A DNA stretch of 64,000 bases from Bradyrhizobium rifense. GTDB lineage: Bacteria > Pseudomonadota > Alphaproteobacteria > Rhizobiales > Xanthobacteraceae. Numbering within the stretch: position 1 is the first letter of the stretch; the number at the start of each line of letters is the position of its first letter. The stretch is taken from NCBI RefSeq assembly GCF_008123425.1, contig NZ_VSSS01000011.1:81245-145244 (forward strand), read 5' to 3'. Positions 43,943-52,855 of this stretch are shown piece by piece. The notes below the pieces were generated by a model. That model worked only from the letters and a program-made list of their open reading frames with translations. It searched no databases and had not been told where the DNA came from. A program made the position numbers and the translations under genes.

Positions 43943-45456
43943 CAGAACTTCTTCCAATCACCGTCGGCCTCAAACGCGCTGGCCGCCTGGTAGATCGTCG
44001 CCTCGTTGTAGTCCTTGGCGATCAGCATCAGGCCGACCGGCAGGCCGTCCGAGAGGCCGCAGGGTATGCTCATCGCGGGATGCCCGGTGACATCGAACGG
44101 ACTGGTGGTGGCCGTCATCTCGAAGGCACGCTGGACGACTTCGGAGAGCGGCGCGTCCTTGGCGGGGATCGGCGTGGCGACACAGGGCAAGGTCGGCATC
44201 AGCAACAGATCATAGGAGCCGAACACTGCATCATAGGCGGCCTTGGCAGCGATCGCGATGTTACGCGATTTGGCATAGTAGCGGCCGCGATAGTGGCTGA
44301 CGCCCCACTGCCCGACCAGCATGGTGAGCTTGAGGGTCTCCGACAAATCGTCGGCGCGGTTGCGCCAGCTGGAATGGGCGTCGAGAAGACCGACGTCATA
44401 GAGCCCCTTCCAGTTGAAGCCCATGCCGTTGCCGATCATCATCTGGACCAGAAAACCTTCCAGCGTGATCGGATTCCAGGCGGCGAGCGCATGCAGGTGC
44501 TCCGGGATCGAGACCTCCGACACGCTGGCGCCGAGCTTTGCGAAGCGTTCCGCGCCGGCCTTCACTTTGCCGGCCACGCCCTCCTGCATGTTTGCAACGG
44601 CAAATCCCTCCTTGAGAATGCCGATCTTCATGCCTTTCACGCCTTTGCGGAGCATCTCCGTGTAGCTCGTGACCTTCGGCGCATATTGGCGCGGGTCGAG
44701 CCCGTCTGGACCGGCAAGTACCTCCAGCAACAGCGCGTTGTCGGCGACGTTGGCCGTCATCGGGCCGGTGTGGTCGATGGTCGACTCGATCGGCATCACG
44801 CCCGTATACGGCACGAGCCCGTGCGTCGCCTTCATGCCATAGATGCCGCAATAGGATGCCGGGATACGAATCGAGCCACCCTGGTCGCCACCGATCGACA
44901 TATCGACCTCGCCGGCAGCGACCAGCGCGGCGCTGCCCGACGAGGATCCGCCGGCCGAATAGCCCATCTTCAGCGGATTATGGACCGGTGCCGGATGGGA
45001 GGTATGGCTGCCGCCCGACAAACAGAAATGCTCGCACACGGCCTTCCCGACGATGGTGCCGCCGGCATCGAGAATGCGGGTCACGATCGTCGCATCTGCC
45101 GCGGGAATGAAGCCTTCGAGCGTGGTCGAGCCGTTCATCATGGGGACGCCGGCGAGTGCGACATTGTCCTTCAGCACAACCGTGCGACCGGCGAGCTTAC
45201 CGCTCGCTGCGCCCTTGACCTCGGTCTTGATTGCCCAGGCGCCGTATTTGTTGTCCTTCGGCATCGGCTTGGAGCCCGGCGTGCGCGGATATTTAACCGG
45301 CGGCAGCGGGTTCGGCAGTTCGTCGACGACATCGTAAGCATCGAACATCCCGCCCATCAGCGAGAGATAGCTTCCGGCCTCTTCGACCGTCATGTTCATG
45401 TGCAGGCTCGCAGCGAGTTCGGCGACATCCTCGGCGGTTGGACGCTTGATAGACAT
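43942..45456 (-). CDS. Amidase (signature family, nitrile/amide pathway type)
   Basis: This 504-residue cytoplasmic amidase should release ammonia from an aliphatic or aryl amide. The Ser-cisSer-Lys triad is visible as VVLKDNVAL (Lys), [14 protein letters not shown] (cis-Ser) and [13 protein letters not shown] (nucleophile Ser). Phrases such as [25 protein letters not shown] and [16 protein letters not shown] resemble Rhodococcus/Pseudomonas amidases that work after nitrile hydratase (from memory). The gene lies between a urea/amide ABC importer and the urease genes. No nitrile hydratase gene is present in the window. Confidence 0.92.
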   Translation of the reverse strand: MSIKRPTAEDVAELAASLHMNMTVEEAGSYLSLMGGMFDAYDVVDELPNPLPPVKYPRTPGSKPMPKDNKYGAWAIKTEVKGAASGKLAGRTVVLKDNVALAGVPMMNGSTTLEGFIPAADATIVTRILDAGGTIVGKAVCEHFCLSGGSHTSHPAPVHNPLKMGYSAGGSSSGSAALVAAGEVDMSIGGDQGGSIRIPASYCGIYGMKATHGLVPYTGVMPIESTIDHTGPMTANVADNALLLEVLAGPDGLDPRQYAPKVTSYTEMLRKGVKGMKIGILKEGFAVANMQEGVAGKVKAGAERFAKLGASVSEVSIPEHLHALAAWNPITLEGFLVQMMIGNGMGFNWKGLYDVGLLDAHSSWRNRADDLSETLKLTMLVGQWGVSHYRGRYYAKSRNIAIAAKAAYDAVFGSYDLLLMPTLPCVATPIPAKDAPLSEVVQRAFEMTATTSPFDVTGHPAMSIPCGLSDGLPVGLMLIAKDYNEATIYQAASAFEADGDWKKF

Positions 45457-45540
45457 GAGTCATCCTTTCTTGTGAAGACAAGCTGGCAGAGAAGACATAG
45501 ATCGCATTCGCAATGGCCGGCGCGGCAGCGCCGAAACTGG

Positions 45541-46242
45541 CTAGGCTGGGTGCATGGTCGCATCCCGCGCCAGAAGGCTTTCACGGTCGAGCTCTCCCGT
45601 GATGCGTCCCTTCTGGATGTTGAGGATCCGGTCGGAGAGCGAGGTGATGAATTCGAGGTTCTGCTCGACTACGATCAGCGACATGCTCCATCGCTTCTTC
45701 AGCGCGAGCAGCGTCTCGATGATCTCCTCGATGATCGACGGCTGGATGCCCTCGGTGGGCTCGTCCAGCAATATGAGCTTCGGCCTGGTGCAGAGGCAGC
45801 GCGCAAGCGCGAGCAATTGCTGCTCGCCGCCCGACAGTGCTCCGCCACGCCGATCGAGCAGGCGCACCAAGCGCGGGAAATCCTCCAGCACGGTGTCGAT
45901 GACCGAGCGGTCCTCCTTCGGCGCCGCCGCAAGGCCCATGCGCAAATTCTCAAGGACGCTCAGGTCGGGAAATATCTCCCTGCCCTGCGGCACGAGCCCA
46001 ATTCCCAGGCGCGACCGCTCGTGCGGCTTGAGATGGGTGATTGTCTTGCCTGCGAAGGCGACCGTGCCGCCGGTGGTCGGCAGATGCCCCATCAATGCCC
46101 GCAGCGTCGTGGTCTTGCCCATGCCGTTGTGGCCGAGAATGCCGAGATACTCACCGTCCTGCAGCGTCATGTCGATGCCGAACAGGATCGGAATGCGGCC
46201 GTAGCCTGAGCGCAGGTCCCTGACCTCGAGGAGCGCGCTCAT
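45541..46242 (-). CDS. ABC transporter ATP-binding protein, LivF/UrtE type
   Basis: The 233-residue ATPase has Walker A GHNGMGKTT, signature LSGGEQQLLALARCL, Walker B with LILLDEPTEGIQPSIIEE, and His-switch region replaced by VVEQNLEF as in LivF/UrtE. The TEGIQP wording is typical of UrtE and FmdF-like ATPases. It overlaps the LivG/UrtD-type gene by four bases. It powers the amide/urea importer. Confidence 0.93.
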   Translation of the reverse strand: MSALLEVRDLRSGYGRIPILFGIDMTLQDGEYLGILGHNGMGKTTTLRALMGHLPTTGGTVAFAGKTITHLKPHERSRLGIGLVPQGREIFPDLSVLENLRMGLAAAPKEDRSVIDTVLEDFPRLVRLLDRRGGALSGGEQQLLALARCLCTRPKLILLDEPTEGIQPSIIEEIIETLLALKKRWSMSLIVVEQNLEFITSLSDRILNIQKGRITGELDRESLLARDATMHPA

Positions 46243-46973
46243 GCCGCCACCTTCTTGCCGAGATAGACATCGCGCACGCGCTGGTCGGCCATGACCTTGT
46301 CCACGGTGTCTTCGATCAGCACGCGCCCCTGATGAAACACCGTCACCTTCTTGGCGATCTGCTTGATGAATTCCATATCGTGCTCGACGACGATGATCGC
46401 CCGGGTCTTGTTGATCTCGCGAATGATCGCGGCAGTGTGCAGGGTCTCCTCGTCGGTCATCCCGGCAGCTGGCTCATCGAGCAAGATCAACTCCGGTTCG
46501 GCCGCCAATACCATGCCGATTTCGACCCACTGGCGCTGGCCATGCGACAGCGTCGCAACGATGCGGTCGGCATGATCGGTCAACCGGATCATCTCCAGCA
46601 CGGCATCGACCGCGGGGCCTTGCGCCCGAGGCGTCGCCTTGCGGCGGACGGCGAGCCAGATGTTCTCGCGCACCGAAAGACCGTTAAAAACGTTGGGCAC
46701 TTGCGTCTTGATCCCGATGCCCATGCGGGCGATCTCGTGTGACAGCTTGCCGGCGATCGGCTGGCCACGAAATGCGATCGCGCCCGAGGTGGGCACTAAT
46801 TGTCCGGTCAGCGTCTTGAAGAATGTGCTCTTACCGGCGCCGTTCGGTCCGATCAAGCAGCGCAGCTCCATCTCCTCCAAGGCGAAGGTGATGTCGTCGT
46901 TGGCGACCACACCGCCAAACCGCATCGTGAGGTGCTCGGCCTTGAGCAGAGGGACAAGGTCCGCCATGGTCAT
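46239..46973 (-). CDS. ABC transporter ATP-binding protein, LivG/UrtD type
   Basis: The 244-residue ATPase has Walker A GPNGAGKSTFFKTLTG and the signature LSHGQRQWVEIGMVL, where His replaces the second Gly of LSGG as is usual in UrtD. Walker B and D-loop read LILLDEPAAGMTDEE. The ATG at 46973 overlaps the upstream permease stop. With the UrtE-type ATPase it forms the cytoplasmic heterodimer of the importer. Confidence 0.93.
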   Translation of the reverse strand: MTMADLVPLLKAEHLTMRFGGVVANDDITFALEEMELRCLIGPNGAGKSTFFKTLTGQLVPTSGAIAFRGQPIAGKLSHEIARMGIGIKTQVPNVFNGLSVRENIWLAVRRKATPRAQGPAVDAVLEMIRLTDHADRIVATLSHGQRQWVEIGMVLAAEPELILLDEPAAGMTDEETLHTAAIIREINKTRAIIVVEHDMEFIKQIAKKVTVFHQGRVLIEDTVDKVMADQRVRDVYLGKKVAA

Positions 46974-48034
46974 TCGGCTCCGGCCATGTGGGACGCCGCA
47001 GCCGAAGGTGGCACTTGCCCGTCAGCAAGCCGCTCCTTCGCTTTGGGCGCGGGCACCAGCCGCATCAGGAGGTCGCGTGCCGTCGGCACCAACCCCTTCG
47101 GCAGCAACAGCACGAATACGACCAGCACCGCCCCGAGAACAAGGTTCGAATTCAAGGCCTGTTGCGAGCCGATGTAGGCGACGATGTATTCGATCAGGAC
47201 GCAGCCGACGACAGGTCCGAGCAAGGTGCCGAGGCCACCCACTGTGATCCAGATGATGATCTCCGCTGACAGCGACAGACTGAAGATGGTCGGTCCGACA
47301 AATGCGCCCCAGTTGACATAGAGCGCGCCGGCAAGTCCCGCGATCGCGCCGCTCAGAATGAAGGTGAGCAACTTGACCTTGCGCGGGTCATAGCCGAGCA
47401 AGGAGGCGCGGGTCTCGTTCTCGCGAACGGCCACGACAATGCGGCCGGCCGGGAGCGCCAGCAGCAAGCGCAGCAGCAGGAAAACGCCAAGCAACGCTCC
47501 GCCCGTCACCCACCAGGATTGTTCCGGCGACAGGACCTGGTCCGGATAAAATGGCACGTTGAAGGTCGGCACGGCCGGCATGCCGTTGAAACCTCCGAGC
47601 AACGCCTTGCCGATCCTGTATTCGTCGCCCGAGGTCGAGTTGACGCAATTGAACAGGATCAGCGTGACGGTCAGCGTGATCACGCCAAGATAGACGTCGG
47701 AGATGCGACCGAAGAAGATGAAATAGCCGAGGATCGCGGCGAACAGCGCTGGAATAATAATGGCGAGCAGGATCGACGGCGTCGAATCCTGGAAGTTGAC
47801 CGCTGATATCGCGTAGGCATAGCCGCCCAGGCCAAAGAAGGCCGTCTGGCCGAACGACAAGATACCGCCAAAACCCCAGATAAAGGCAAGGCTGAGCGCC
47901 AAGACCGCCATCGCCGCGAACAATGTCAGCTGCATCATCGCGAACAGCTCGATCACGCCGGGAATCACCGCGATCGCAACAATCGCGAGAACGACGACGA
48001 CCGCCTGGGCCACGAGGCTAAAGCGGACGGCCAT
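46970..48034 (-). CDS. ABC transporter permease, LivM/UrtC type
   Basis: The 354-residue membrane protein has about ten hydrophobic segments and the LivM/UrtC phrases LAFIWGFGGILSFGQTAFFGLGGY, NETRASLLGYDPRKVKLL and FVGPTIFSLSLSAEIIIWITVGG. The start at 48034 shares one base with the preceding stop (TAATG) and has AGGGGAAT upstream. The longer open frame to the right is only a shadow of the partner gene. Confidence 0.93.
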   Translation of the reverse strand: MAVRFSLVAQAVVVVLAIVAIAVIPGVIELFAMMQLTLFAAMAVLALSLAFIWGFGGILSFGQTAFFGLGGYAYAISAVNFQDSTPSILLAIIIPALFAAILGYFIFFGRISDVYLGVITLTVTLILFNCVNSTSGDEYRIGKALLGGFNGMPAVPTFNVPFYPDQVLSPEQSWWVTGGALLGVFLLLRLLLALPAGRIVVAVRENETRASLLGYDPRKVKLLTFILSGAIAGLAGALYVNWGAFVGPTIFSLSLSAEIIIWITVGGLGTLLGPVVGCVLIEYIVAYIGSQQALNSNLVLGAVLVVFVLLLPKGLVPTARDLLMRLVPAPKAKERLADGQVPPSAAASHMAGAE

Positions 48035-48900
48035 TACAAATTCCCCTTGAAGAAGCGTCCAGAGATGCCCTGTGGCAGTAGGCGGATCAGGACGATCGCT
48101 GCCATGAACACGAGAACCTCGCCATAGACCGGCGTCGTGAAATAGGCGCCGACCTGATTGACGGCGCCGAACAGGCTCGCCGCCGACATCGTGCCCGACA
48201 GCATGGCTGCGCCACCGCCGACGACAGTCATGAAGGCCTTGGCGACATAGGCGCCGCCCATGCCAGGCGTGATGCCCGAGACGGGCGCCACCAGGCCGCC
48301 GGCCAATCCCGTGATGGCCGCGCCGATCGCAAAGGTGCTCATATAAACCCTGGTCGGATTGACACCCAGCGTCGCCGCCATCGCCGGATTTTGCATGGTC
48401 GCACGAGCGATCAGTCCCCACCGGGTGTAACGCATGACGCCGTAGACCAGCGCCATCATGGCGATCGCCATACCGGCCAGGAACAGCGTGTAGTAGCTGG
48501 ATTGATAGGAACCGATGGAGAAGCCGCCGAGCGGCGTCGGCACACCCTGTTGCGTGTTGCCGTAGATCGTCGTGATGATGCCGATGATCAGGAGGCTCAG
48601 CCCCCAGGTCGCCAGCATAGAATCAACGAGACGCCCATAGAGAAAGCGAATGAGACAGCGCTCGATGATGAGACCCACGAGACCGACGAAGAGCGGTGCG
48701 ACGATCAGCATTGCGATCCAGATATTGACGCCGGCATTGGCCGATATGACGGTCGCGTAAGCACCGAGCATGATGAACTCGCCATGAGCGAGATTGATGA
48801 TCTTCATCATGCCGAAGATGATCGCCAGTCCGAGGCACAGCAGGAACAACGACGATATTCCGTTCAGGACGTCGAGCGCGACGATGAGGTAGATCGCCAT
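48034..48900 (-). CDS. ABC transporter permease, LivH/UrtB type
   Basis: The 288-residue permease has eight or so spans. Typical features are GLAIIFGMMKIINLAHGEFIMLGAY, RCLIRFLYGRLVDSMLATWGLSLL and AITGLAGGLVAPVSGITPGMGG. It follows the binding-protein gene across a short gap containing a strong hairpin, a common way to set a higher level of binding protein. It pairs with the LivM/UrtC-type permease. Confidence 0.93.
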   Translation of the reverse strand: MAIYLIVALDVLNGISSLFLLCLGLAIIFGMMKIINLAHGEFIMLGAYATVISANAGVNIWIAMLIVAPLFVGLVGLIIERCLIRFLYGRLVDSMLATWGLSLLIIGIITTIYGNTQQGVPTPLGGFSIGSYQSSYYTLFLAGMAIAMMALVYGVMRYTRWGLIARATMQNPAMAATLGVNPTRVYMSTFAIGAAITGLAGGLVAPVSGITPGMGGAYVAKAFMTVVGGGAAMLSGTMSAASLFGAVNQVGAYFTTPVYGEVLVFMAAIVLIRLLPQGISGRFFKGNL

Positions 48901-48925
48901 TCTTTTTCTTTCAGCCCCGATATAG

Positions 48926-48951
48926 CGGGCCCCACCGTTGGGCGGGGCCCG
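48926..48951 (-). terminator. Hairpin between the binding-protein and permease genes
   Basis: An 8-bp perfect stem (CGGGCCCC/GGGGCCCG) with a 10-base loop lies right after the binding-protein stop, without a long U-run. It could partly terminate transcription or protect the upstream mRNA end, giving excess binding protein over permease. Confidence 0.6.
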
Positions 48952-48958
48952 TCACGCC

Positions 48959-50197
48959 TCAGAGATTAATGATATACTGCTTGGTGTCGGTCGGATTCTT
49001 GACGAGATCGCACACACTCGCCGTATCGGCCGGCTTGACGTCGGAGTAGCTCTCCAGCACCGACCATTTGCGATCCTTCACTTCGGCGAGGAACGCGTTG
49101 CGGGTGGTGTGATGGGTCGGCTTGTCCAGTGAGACCTTGCCGCTCGGACCGTCGAAAGCGATCCCGCTCTCCAGGGCCTCGATCACCTTCATGCGGTCGA
49201 TGCTGGCGGCCTTCTTCACGCCTTCCGCCCAGAGCATGGCGCCCTCATAAGTACAGGCGGCAAGCTCGCTGACATATGGCGAGTCCGGATGTGCCTTCTT
49301 GATCTTCTCGACGAAGCTCTTGGAGGCGGGCGTGGTGAGCTCCTCGAAATAGCCGTACGAGCCGAGGATCGAATCGCTCTCGGCGGCATCGAGCGTAGTC
49401 GGCTCGTTGACGAGACCGAAGGTGGTCGACGCGATCGGAATCTTGCCTTTCATGCCGGCCGAGGTCCATTGCCGGTAGAAGGCGGTGTGGTTGCCGCCGA
49501 CCAGCGCCGACAGGATGAGGTCGGGCTTCGCCGCCTGGATCTTGGAGATGGTCGTGCCGAAATTGGTGACGTCGAGCGGGAAGAAGTCGGTCGACAGCAC
49601 TTCGCCACCATTGTCCTTGACGTATTTGGTCATCCACTTCGCGGTGATCTGCCCGTAATTGTAGTCGGCGGCGATGATGTAGGCCTTCTTGCCGGCCTTC
49701 TTCATCGCGCTCGGCACCAGCTTCTCCACCGTCTGCGCGGGTGTCGTACCGGTGCAGAACGTATTGCGATCGCAGACGCCGCCTTCGTAGAGCACGTTGT
49801 AGAAGTAGAGCACCTTGAAGCGGTCGAAGGTCGGACGCACCGCCTCGCGCGACGCCGAGGTGATGCCGCCGTGGACCACGTCGACCTTGTCTTTCACAGC
49901 GAGCTGCTGGGCGAACTGCGAATACATCTGGATGTTGGACTGGGTGTCATAGTGGATCACCTTCAACGGCCGGCCGAGCAGGCCGCCGCCGGCGTTGATC
50001 TCGTCCACGGCGAGCTGCAGCGCGTAGACCATCGGCGTCCCCGAGGCCGCGATCGGCCCTGACTGGTCGTGCAGACTGCCGACGACGATCGGGTTTTCCG
50101 CGCCGAACGCGCCAGAGCGGAAGACCGCGGGCGCGGCAATCAATGTCGTCGTGGCTAAGGCCGAGTGCCGCAAGAAGCGGCGACGAGAGAAATTCAT
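48959..50197 (-). CDS. Urea/short-chain-amide ABC transporter substrate-binding protein
   Basis: The 412-residue protein belongs to the Leu/Ile/Val-urea-amide binding group (UrtA/FmdD/AmiC-like). It has a twin-arginine signal (SRRRFLRHSALATTTLIAA) and a mature region with GSLHDQSGPIAASGTPMVYA, DYNYGQITAKWMTKYVKDNG and GNHTAFYRQWTSAGMKGKIP. The ATG at 50197 has GGGGACGTCT upstream; ATG 50209 lacks a site. It is the first transporter gene and follows the AmiC-like sensor by 65 bases. Urea, formamide or a longer amide are all possible ligands. Confidence 0.9.
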   Translation of the reverse strand: MNFSRRRFLRHSALATTTLIAAPAVFRSGAFGAENPIVVGSLHDQSGPIAASGTPMVYALQLAVDEINAGGGLLGRPLKVIHYDTQSNIQMYSQFAQQLAVKDKVDVVHGGITSASREAVRPTFDRFKVLYFYNVLYEGGVCDRNTFCTGTTPAQTVEKLVPSAMKKAGKKAYIIAADYNYGQITAKWMTKYVKDNGGEVLSTDFFPLDVTNFGTTISKIQAAKPDLILSALVGGNHTAFYRQWTSAGMKGKIPIASTTFGLVNEPTTLDAAESDSILGSYGYFEELTTPASKSFVEKIKKAHPDSPYVSELAACTYEGAMLWAEGVKKAASIDRMKVIEALESGIAFDGPSGKVSLDKPTHHTTRNAFLAEVKDRKWSVLESYSDVKPADTASVCDLVKNPTDTKQYIINL

Positions 50198-50225
50198 AGA
50201 CGTCCCCATACGTTTTTGATACGGA

Positions 50226-50247
50226 AAATATTAAGAATACAATATTT
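50226..50247. promoter_or_regulatory. AT-rich inverted repeat before the binding-protein gene
   Basis: AAATATT at 50226-50232 and AATATTT at 50241-50247 form a perfect 7-bp inverted repeat with an 8-base gap in an unusually AT-rich 50-base stretch. It could be a regulator site or part of an internal promoter (leftward TTGCTT then TAATAT with an 18-base gap). Confidence 0.4.
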
Positions 50248-50262
50248 GAAAAAGCAAGCGTT

Positions 50263-51339
50263 TTATCGCCGCGTGACGATTGAGAAGTCGTAGCCGTCGA
50301 CTTGGGCGAGATAGATGGGGTGCCGCCCGCCGACCACGGATCGCACTTGATCGCCTCGCGCCGTGCGCTGCTGGAATGTTCGGCCGTAAAGGCGCATCAA
50401 CTTGCGCGCATCCAGGCTCTCAGCTTCCTCCATCAGAGCTGCGAGCGAATAGATTCCTTCGTAGCAGGATTCACCGAAGGCATTCACGGGCGGGGGACTG
50501 TCGCCGAACGCCGTATGATAGCGCTCAAGGAACGCACCATTGTTGCGCGAGCGGATTGACGCATAGTAGCTCGAGGTAGCGTAGAGGTTTTCGGTCTCGC
50601 GGACATCGAGTCCGTACGCCACGGTCTCGTCGATCGCCGAAGAAAACCGCAACACGCGCGAGCTCAATCCCGCAGCATAGAACGCGCGATTGAATGCGAT
50701 GCAGTCGAACCCCAGGAAATACGGAAGGACGACGTCCGAGCGGGTGGCTTTGATCCGCTCCATAATTTCATCGAAGTCGTGCCGACCGATAGGCAGATAG
50801 TGCTCTCCCGTCACCGTTCCCCCGAAGCGAGCGATCAAAGCGCGCGCGATCCGTAAGGATGAGCGCGGCCATACGTAGTCGTTGCCGCAGAGGAAATAGC
50901 GGCGCGCATGCTTTGCTTCCGAGAGCCATTGAATCGCGGGTGCAAGTAGCTCTTCGGCTGTCTCGCCAGTCGCCATGACATCCGGCGTCGGCGAGTGCCC
51001 CTCGAACTGCGGAGTATAGATGAAGGGAACGCGGCCACCGGTGACACGCGCCACGAAATCGCGCGCAAAGCTGGGCAACATCCCGACGATACCGTCGACA
51101 CCATCGATTTCGATGACATCGCGCGCGGCCCGGCCCGCGCTTGCGCCGGTTTCTCCCGCGTTCACCACGCTTAGCTCGACCGGACGCCGCAGGATGCCGG
51201 ACATCTTGTTGATTTCGTCGACAGCCAAGCGACCGCAGGCCTCAGCCGACGGGGCCCAAAGTCCCGCTGCTCCGCTCTGCGGGATGAGCAGACATATTCG
51301 GACGCTACGCAACGACGGTGTCTCCGCGCTTTCAGACAC
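50263..51339 (-). CDS. AmiC-like amide-binding sensor protein without signal peptide
   Basis: The 358-residue protein has the type I periplasmic-binding fold of AmiC/FmdD proteins: ICLLIPQSGAAGLWAPSAEA at the start, HARRYFLCGNDYVWPRSS, FGGTVTGEHYLPIGRHDFDEI and FGESCYEGIYSLAALM. AmiC is the cytoplasmic amide sensor that controls amidase expression in Pseudomonas by restraining the antiterminator AmiR. No signal peptide is visible here either, so a cytoplasmic sensor is likely. The GTG at 51339 is chosen because homology begins there; the frame is open to 51471. No AmiR is present; a MarR gene is divergent. Confidence 0.78.
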   Translation of the reverse strand: MSESAETPSLRSVRICLLIPQSGAAGLWAPSAEACGRLAVDEINKMSGILRRPVELSVVNAGETGASAGRAARDVIEIDGVDGIVGMLPSFARDFVARVTGGRVPFIYTPQFEGHSPTPDVMATGETAEELLAPAIQWLSEAKHARRYFLCGNDYVWPRSSLRIARALIARFGGTVTGEHYLPIGRHDFDEIMERIKATRSDVVLPYFLGFDCIAFNRAFYAAGLSSRVLRFSSAIDETVAYGLDVRETENLYATSSYYASIRSRNNGAFLERYHTAFGDSPPPVNAFGESCYEGIYSLAALMEEAESLDARKLMRLYGRTFQQRTARGDQVRSVVGGRHPIYLAQVDGYDFSIVTRR

Positions 51340-51522
51340 ATACCACTCACGAATCGTGCCAAAGGCAGTCCGGCCCTGTAAGGCCGGTTCTGCCGTAAAA
51401 GCACCCCGTCTCGGAGCCGGACTGCCCCTTTTTCCGGCGCAGGCGACGGCATCAGCCCGCCCATTAGGCAATTAGAGCAAAAACGGCTTTCCACTTGCTC
51501 GACTTTACATTCCAAGGCAAAG

Positions 51523-51536
51523 GTTGAAATCTCAAC
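51523..51536. promoter_or_regulatory. Candidate MarR operator
   Basis: GTTGA-AATC-TCAAC is a perfect 5-bp inverted repeat in the gap between the divergent MarR and AmiC-like genes, 22 bases before the MarR start. MarR proteins commonly bind such short palindromes (TTGA-N-TCAA types), so it may control both directions. Confidence 0.55.
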
Positions 51537-51558
51537 TAATCCGCCGAGGGCTAACAAC

Positions 51559-52014
51559 GTGGATCTACCTGACCTCATCCGAGGCGTGAACCGCCGACTC
51601 GAGCAGGTGTTGGAGGCAGAGCTCAAGCCAAAGGGCGTGTCTCTGCACCAGTACCGTGTGCTCGAGGCGCTAACTGAGCGGAATGGGCTGCCGATGGGCG
51701 ATCTGGCAACGCGACTCTTTGTCGATGGTCCGACGCTCACAAAAATCATCGATAAGATGGTCGAAGCGGCCGAGGTTTATCGCGGACCCGACCCGCATGA
51801 CCGGCGCAAGGTTCTGATCTTCCTCTCGCGCAGAGGAGCAGCGCATTTCGAAGACGTTGGCCCACTGATAACGTCCATTCAGCAAGAAATTTTAGACAGG
51901 CTTGGCAAATCAGATGCCGCAGCCTTGACTAACCTGCTCTCAGAGCTGCTCAGCGGCACTGTTTCTTGGCGTTCACTTGCGTCTCGCGGGCGTGAAACGC
52001 TAGACCACAAATGA
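51559..52014 (+). CDS. MarR-family transcriptional regulator
   Basis: The 151-residue winged-helix regulator has SLHQYRVLEALTERNGLPMG, the recognition region LATRLFVDGPTLTKIIDKMV, and the wing with DPHDRRKVLIFLSRRG. The DxRxK wing motif is the MarR hallmark. It starts with GTG. It is divergent from the AmiC-like sensor and amide-urease genes, which it probably controls; the ligand may be an amide, a related acid or the sensor protein itself (inference). Confidence 0.92.
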   Translation: MDLPDLIRGVNRRLEQVLEAELKPKGVSLHQYRVLEALTERNGLPMGDLATRLFVDGPTLTKIIDKMVEAAEVYRGPDPHDRRKVLIFLSRRGAAHFEDVGPLITSIQQEILDRLGKSDAAALTNLLSELLSGTVSWRSLASRGRETLDHK

Positions 52015-52054
52015 TCGGTCACATGCGATTAGATGGTCGGGCAAACTGAAATCG

Positions 52055-52073
52055 CCGGAGCGCCCGGCTCCGG
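52055..52073 (+). terminator. Hairpin downstream of the MarR gene
   Basis: CCGGAGC and GCTCCGG form a perfect 7-bp stem with a 5-base loop, 41 bases after the MarR stop. No U-run follows, so termination strength is uncertain. Confidence 0.4.
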
Positions 52074-52141
52074 TCGCCTAATCAGCGAAGTTGCAGCCCG
52101 CTCCTAAGCGCAGATCGGCGCAGACGCCTTCACAGGAGCCG

Positions 52142-52726
52142 GTGTCTTTCCTGAGGCGGCGCGGGAGCGAGATTCACTATTGGCTGGCCATTCTCGTCGT
52201 CCGTGCGGCTGCGACAAGCTTGGCCGATATCGGTGTCGAATATGCGAACGCGAGCTACGCGACGCTCTCCGTCTTGATTGCGGCAATTCTGGTGGTGTTC
52301 CTTGCGGGTCGCAACGCTTTCATCTCTAAACGAGAGATGCCGCGAGCTTCATATGCAGATGGTAACTATTGGGGGGCCATGTTGCTTGCCGGCACGCTCG
52401 GAACTATCATAGGCGACGGCATCGGCCACGCGATTCATCCGGTTACGGTCGGTGTGCCAATCTCTGCAACGATCACTGGCGTGGCCGTTGCCCTCATTCT
52501 TGGCGCGAGGCCGCGTCGCGAAGCGTCGGTCGGGACTGCTACCTATTGGGTAGGCGTTGTCGCGATCCGCGCCTTTGGCACCAACCTCGGCGACATCGCA
52601 GCTTACGTGTTGTCGCTCCCTTTCAGCATCGCGATCAGCGCTCTGCTGTTAGCGACAACGTTGATGATGTGGTACGAGCCCATCGATTCCGAGGTCACGG
52701 AAGCAAGACGAGGCCCGCTTGCGTGA
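52142..52726 (+). CDS. COG4705-like integral membrane protein
   Basis: The product of about 194 residues has six or more spans and two related halves: YWLAILVVRAAATSLADIGVEY near the start and YWVGVVAIRAFGTNLGDIAAY near the end, with YWGAMLLAGTLGTIIGDGIG between them. This repeated Y-W plus D pattern marks a small family of membrane proteins of unknown function. The start is uncertain: GTG 52142 follows AGGAG at a tight gap, while TTG 52091 gives a polar extension. It is downstream of the MarR gene. Confidence 0.75.
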   Translation: MSFLRRRGSEIHYWLAILVVRAAATSLADIGVEYANASYATLSVLIAAILVVFLAGRNAFISKREMPRASYADGNYWGAMLLAGTLGTIIGDGIGHAIHPVTVGVPISATITGVAVALILGARPRREASVGTATYWVGVVAIRAFGTNLGDIAAYVLSLPFSIAISALLLATTLMMWYEPIDSEVTEARRGPLA

Positions 52727-52855
52727 GCACAGCATCGGCCACATGTCAGCAAATCCGCACTGACGCGGCCACTTACTCCCGCTCTGCAACTATGTGCCTC
52801 ATCGCTTGCGGAAGCGCTCGTCGAAGTGAGTTGATTTCGCCGCAACAACCGCACT

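Noticed and set aside
44080..46209. A 709-codon rightward open frame across the amidase and UrtE-type genes
   Set aside because: It is antisense to two well-supported genes, contains no recognisable motif, and has the Arg/His/Asp-rich makeup of GC-rich shadow frames.
52773..52820. A short CGCTT/AAGCG stem near 52803-52816 as a terminator for the GroEL operon
   Set aside because: The stem is only 5 bp with no U-run.
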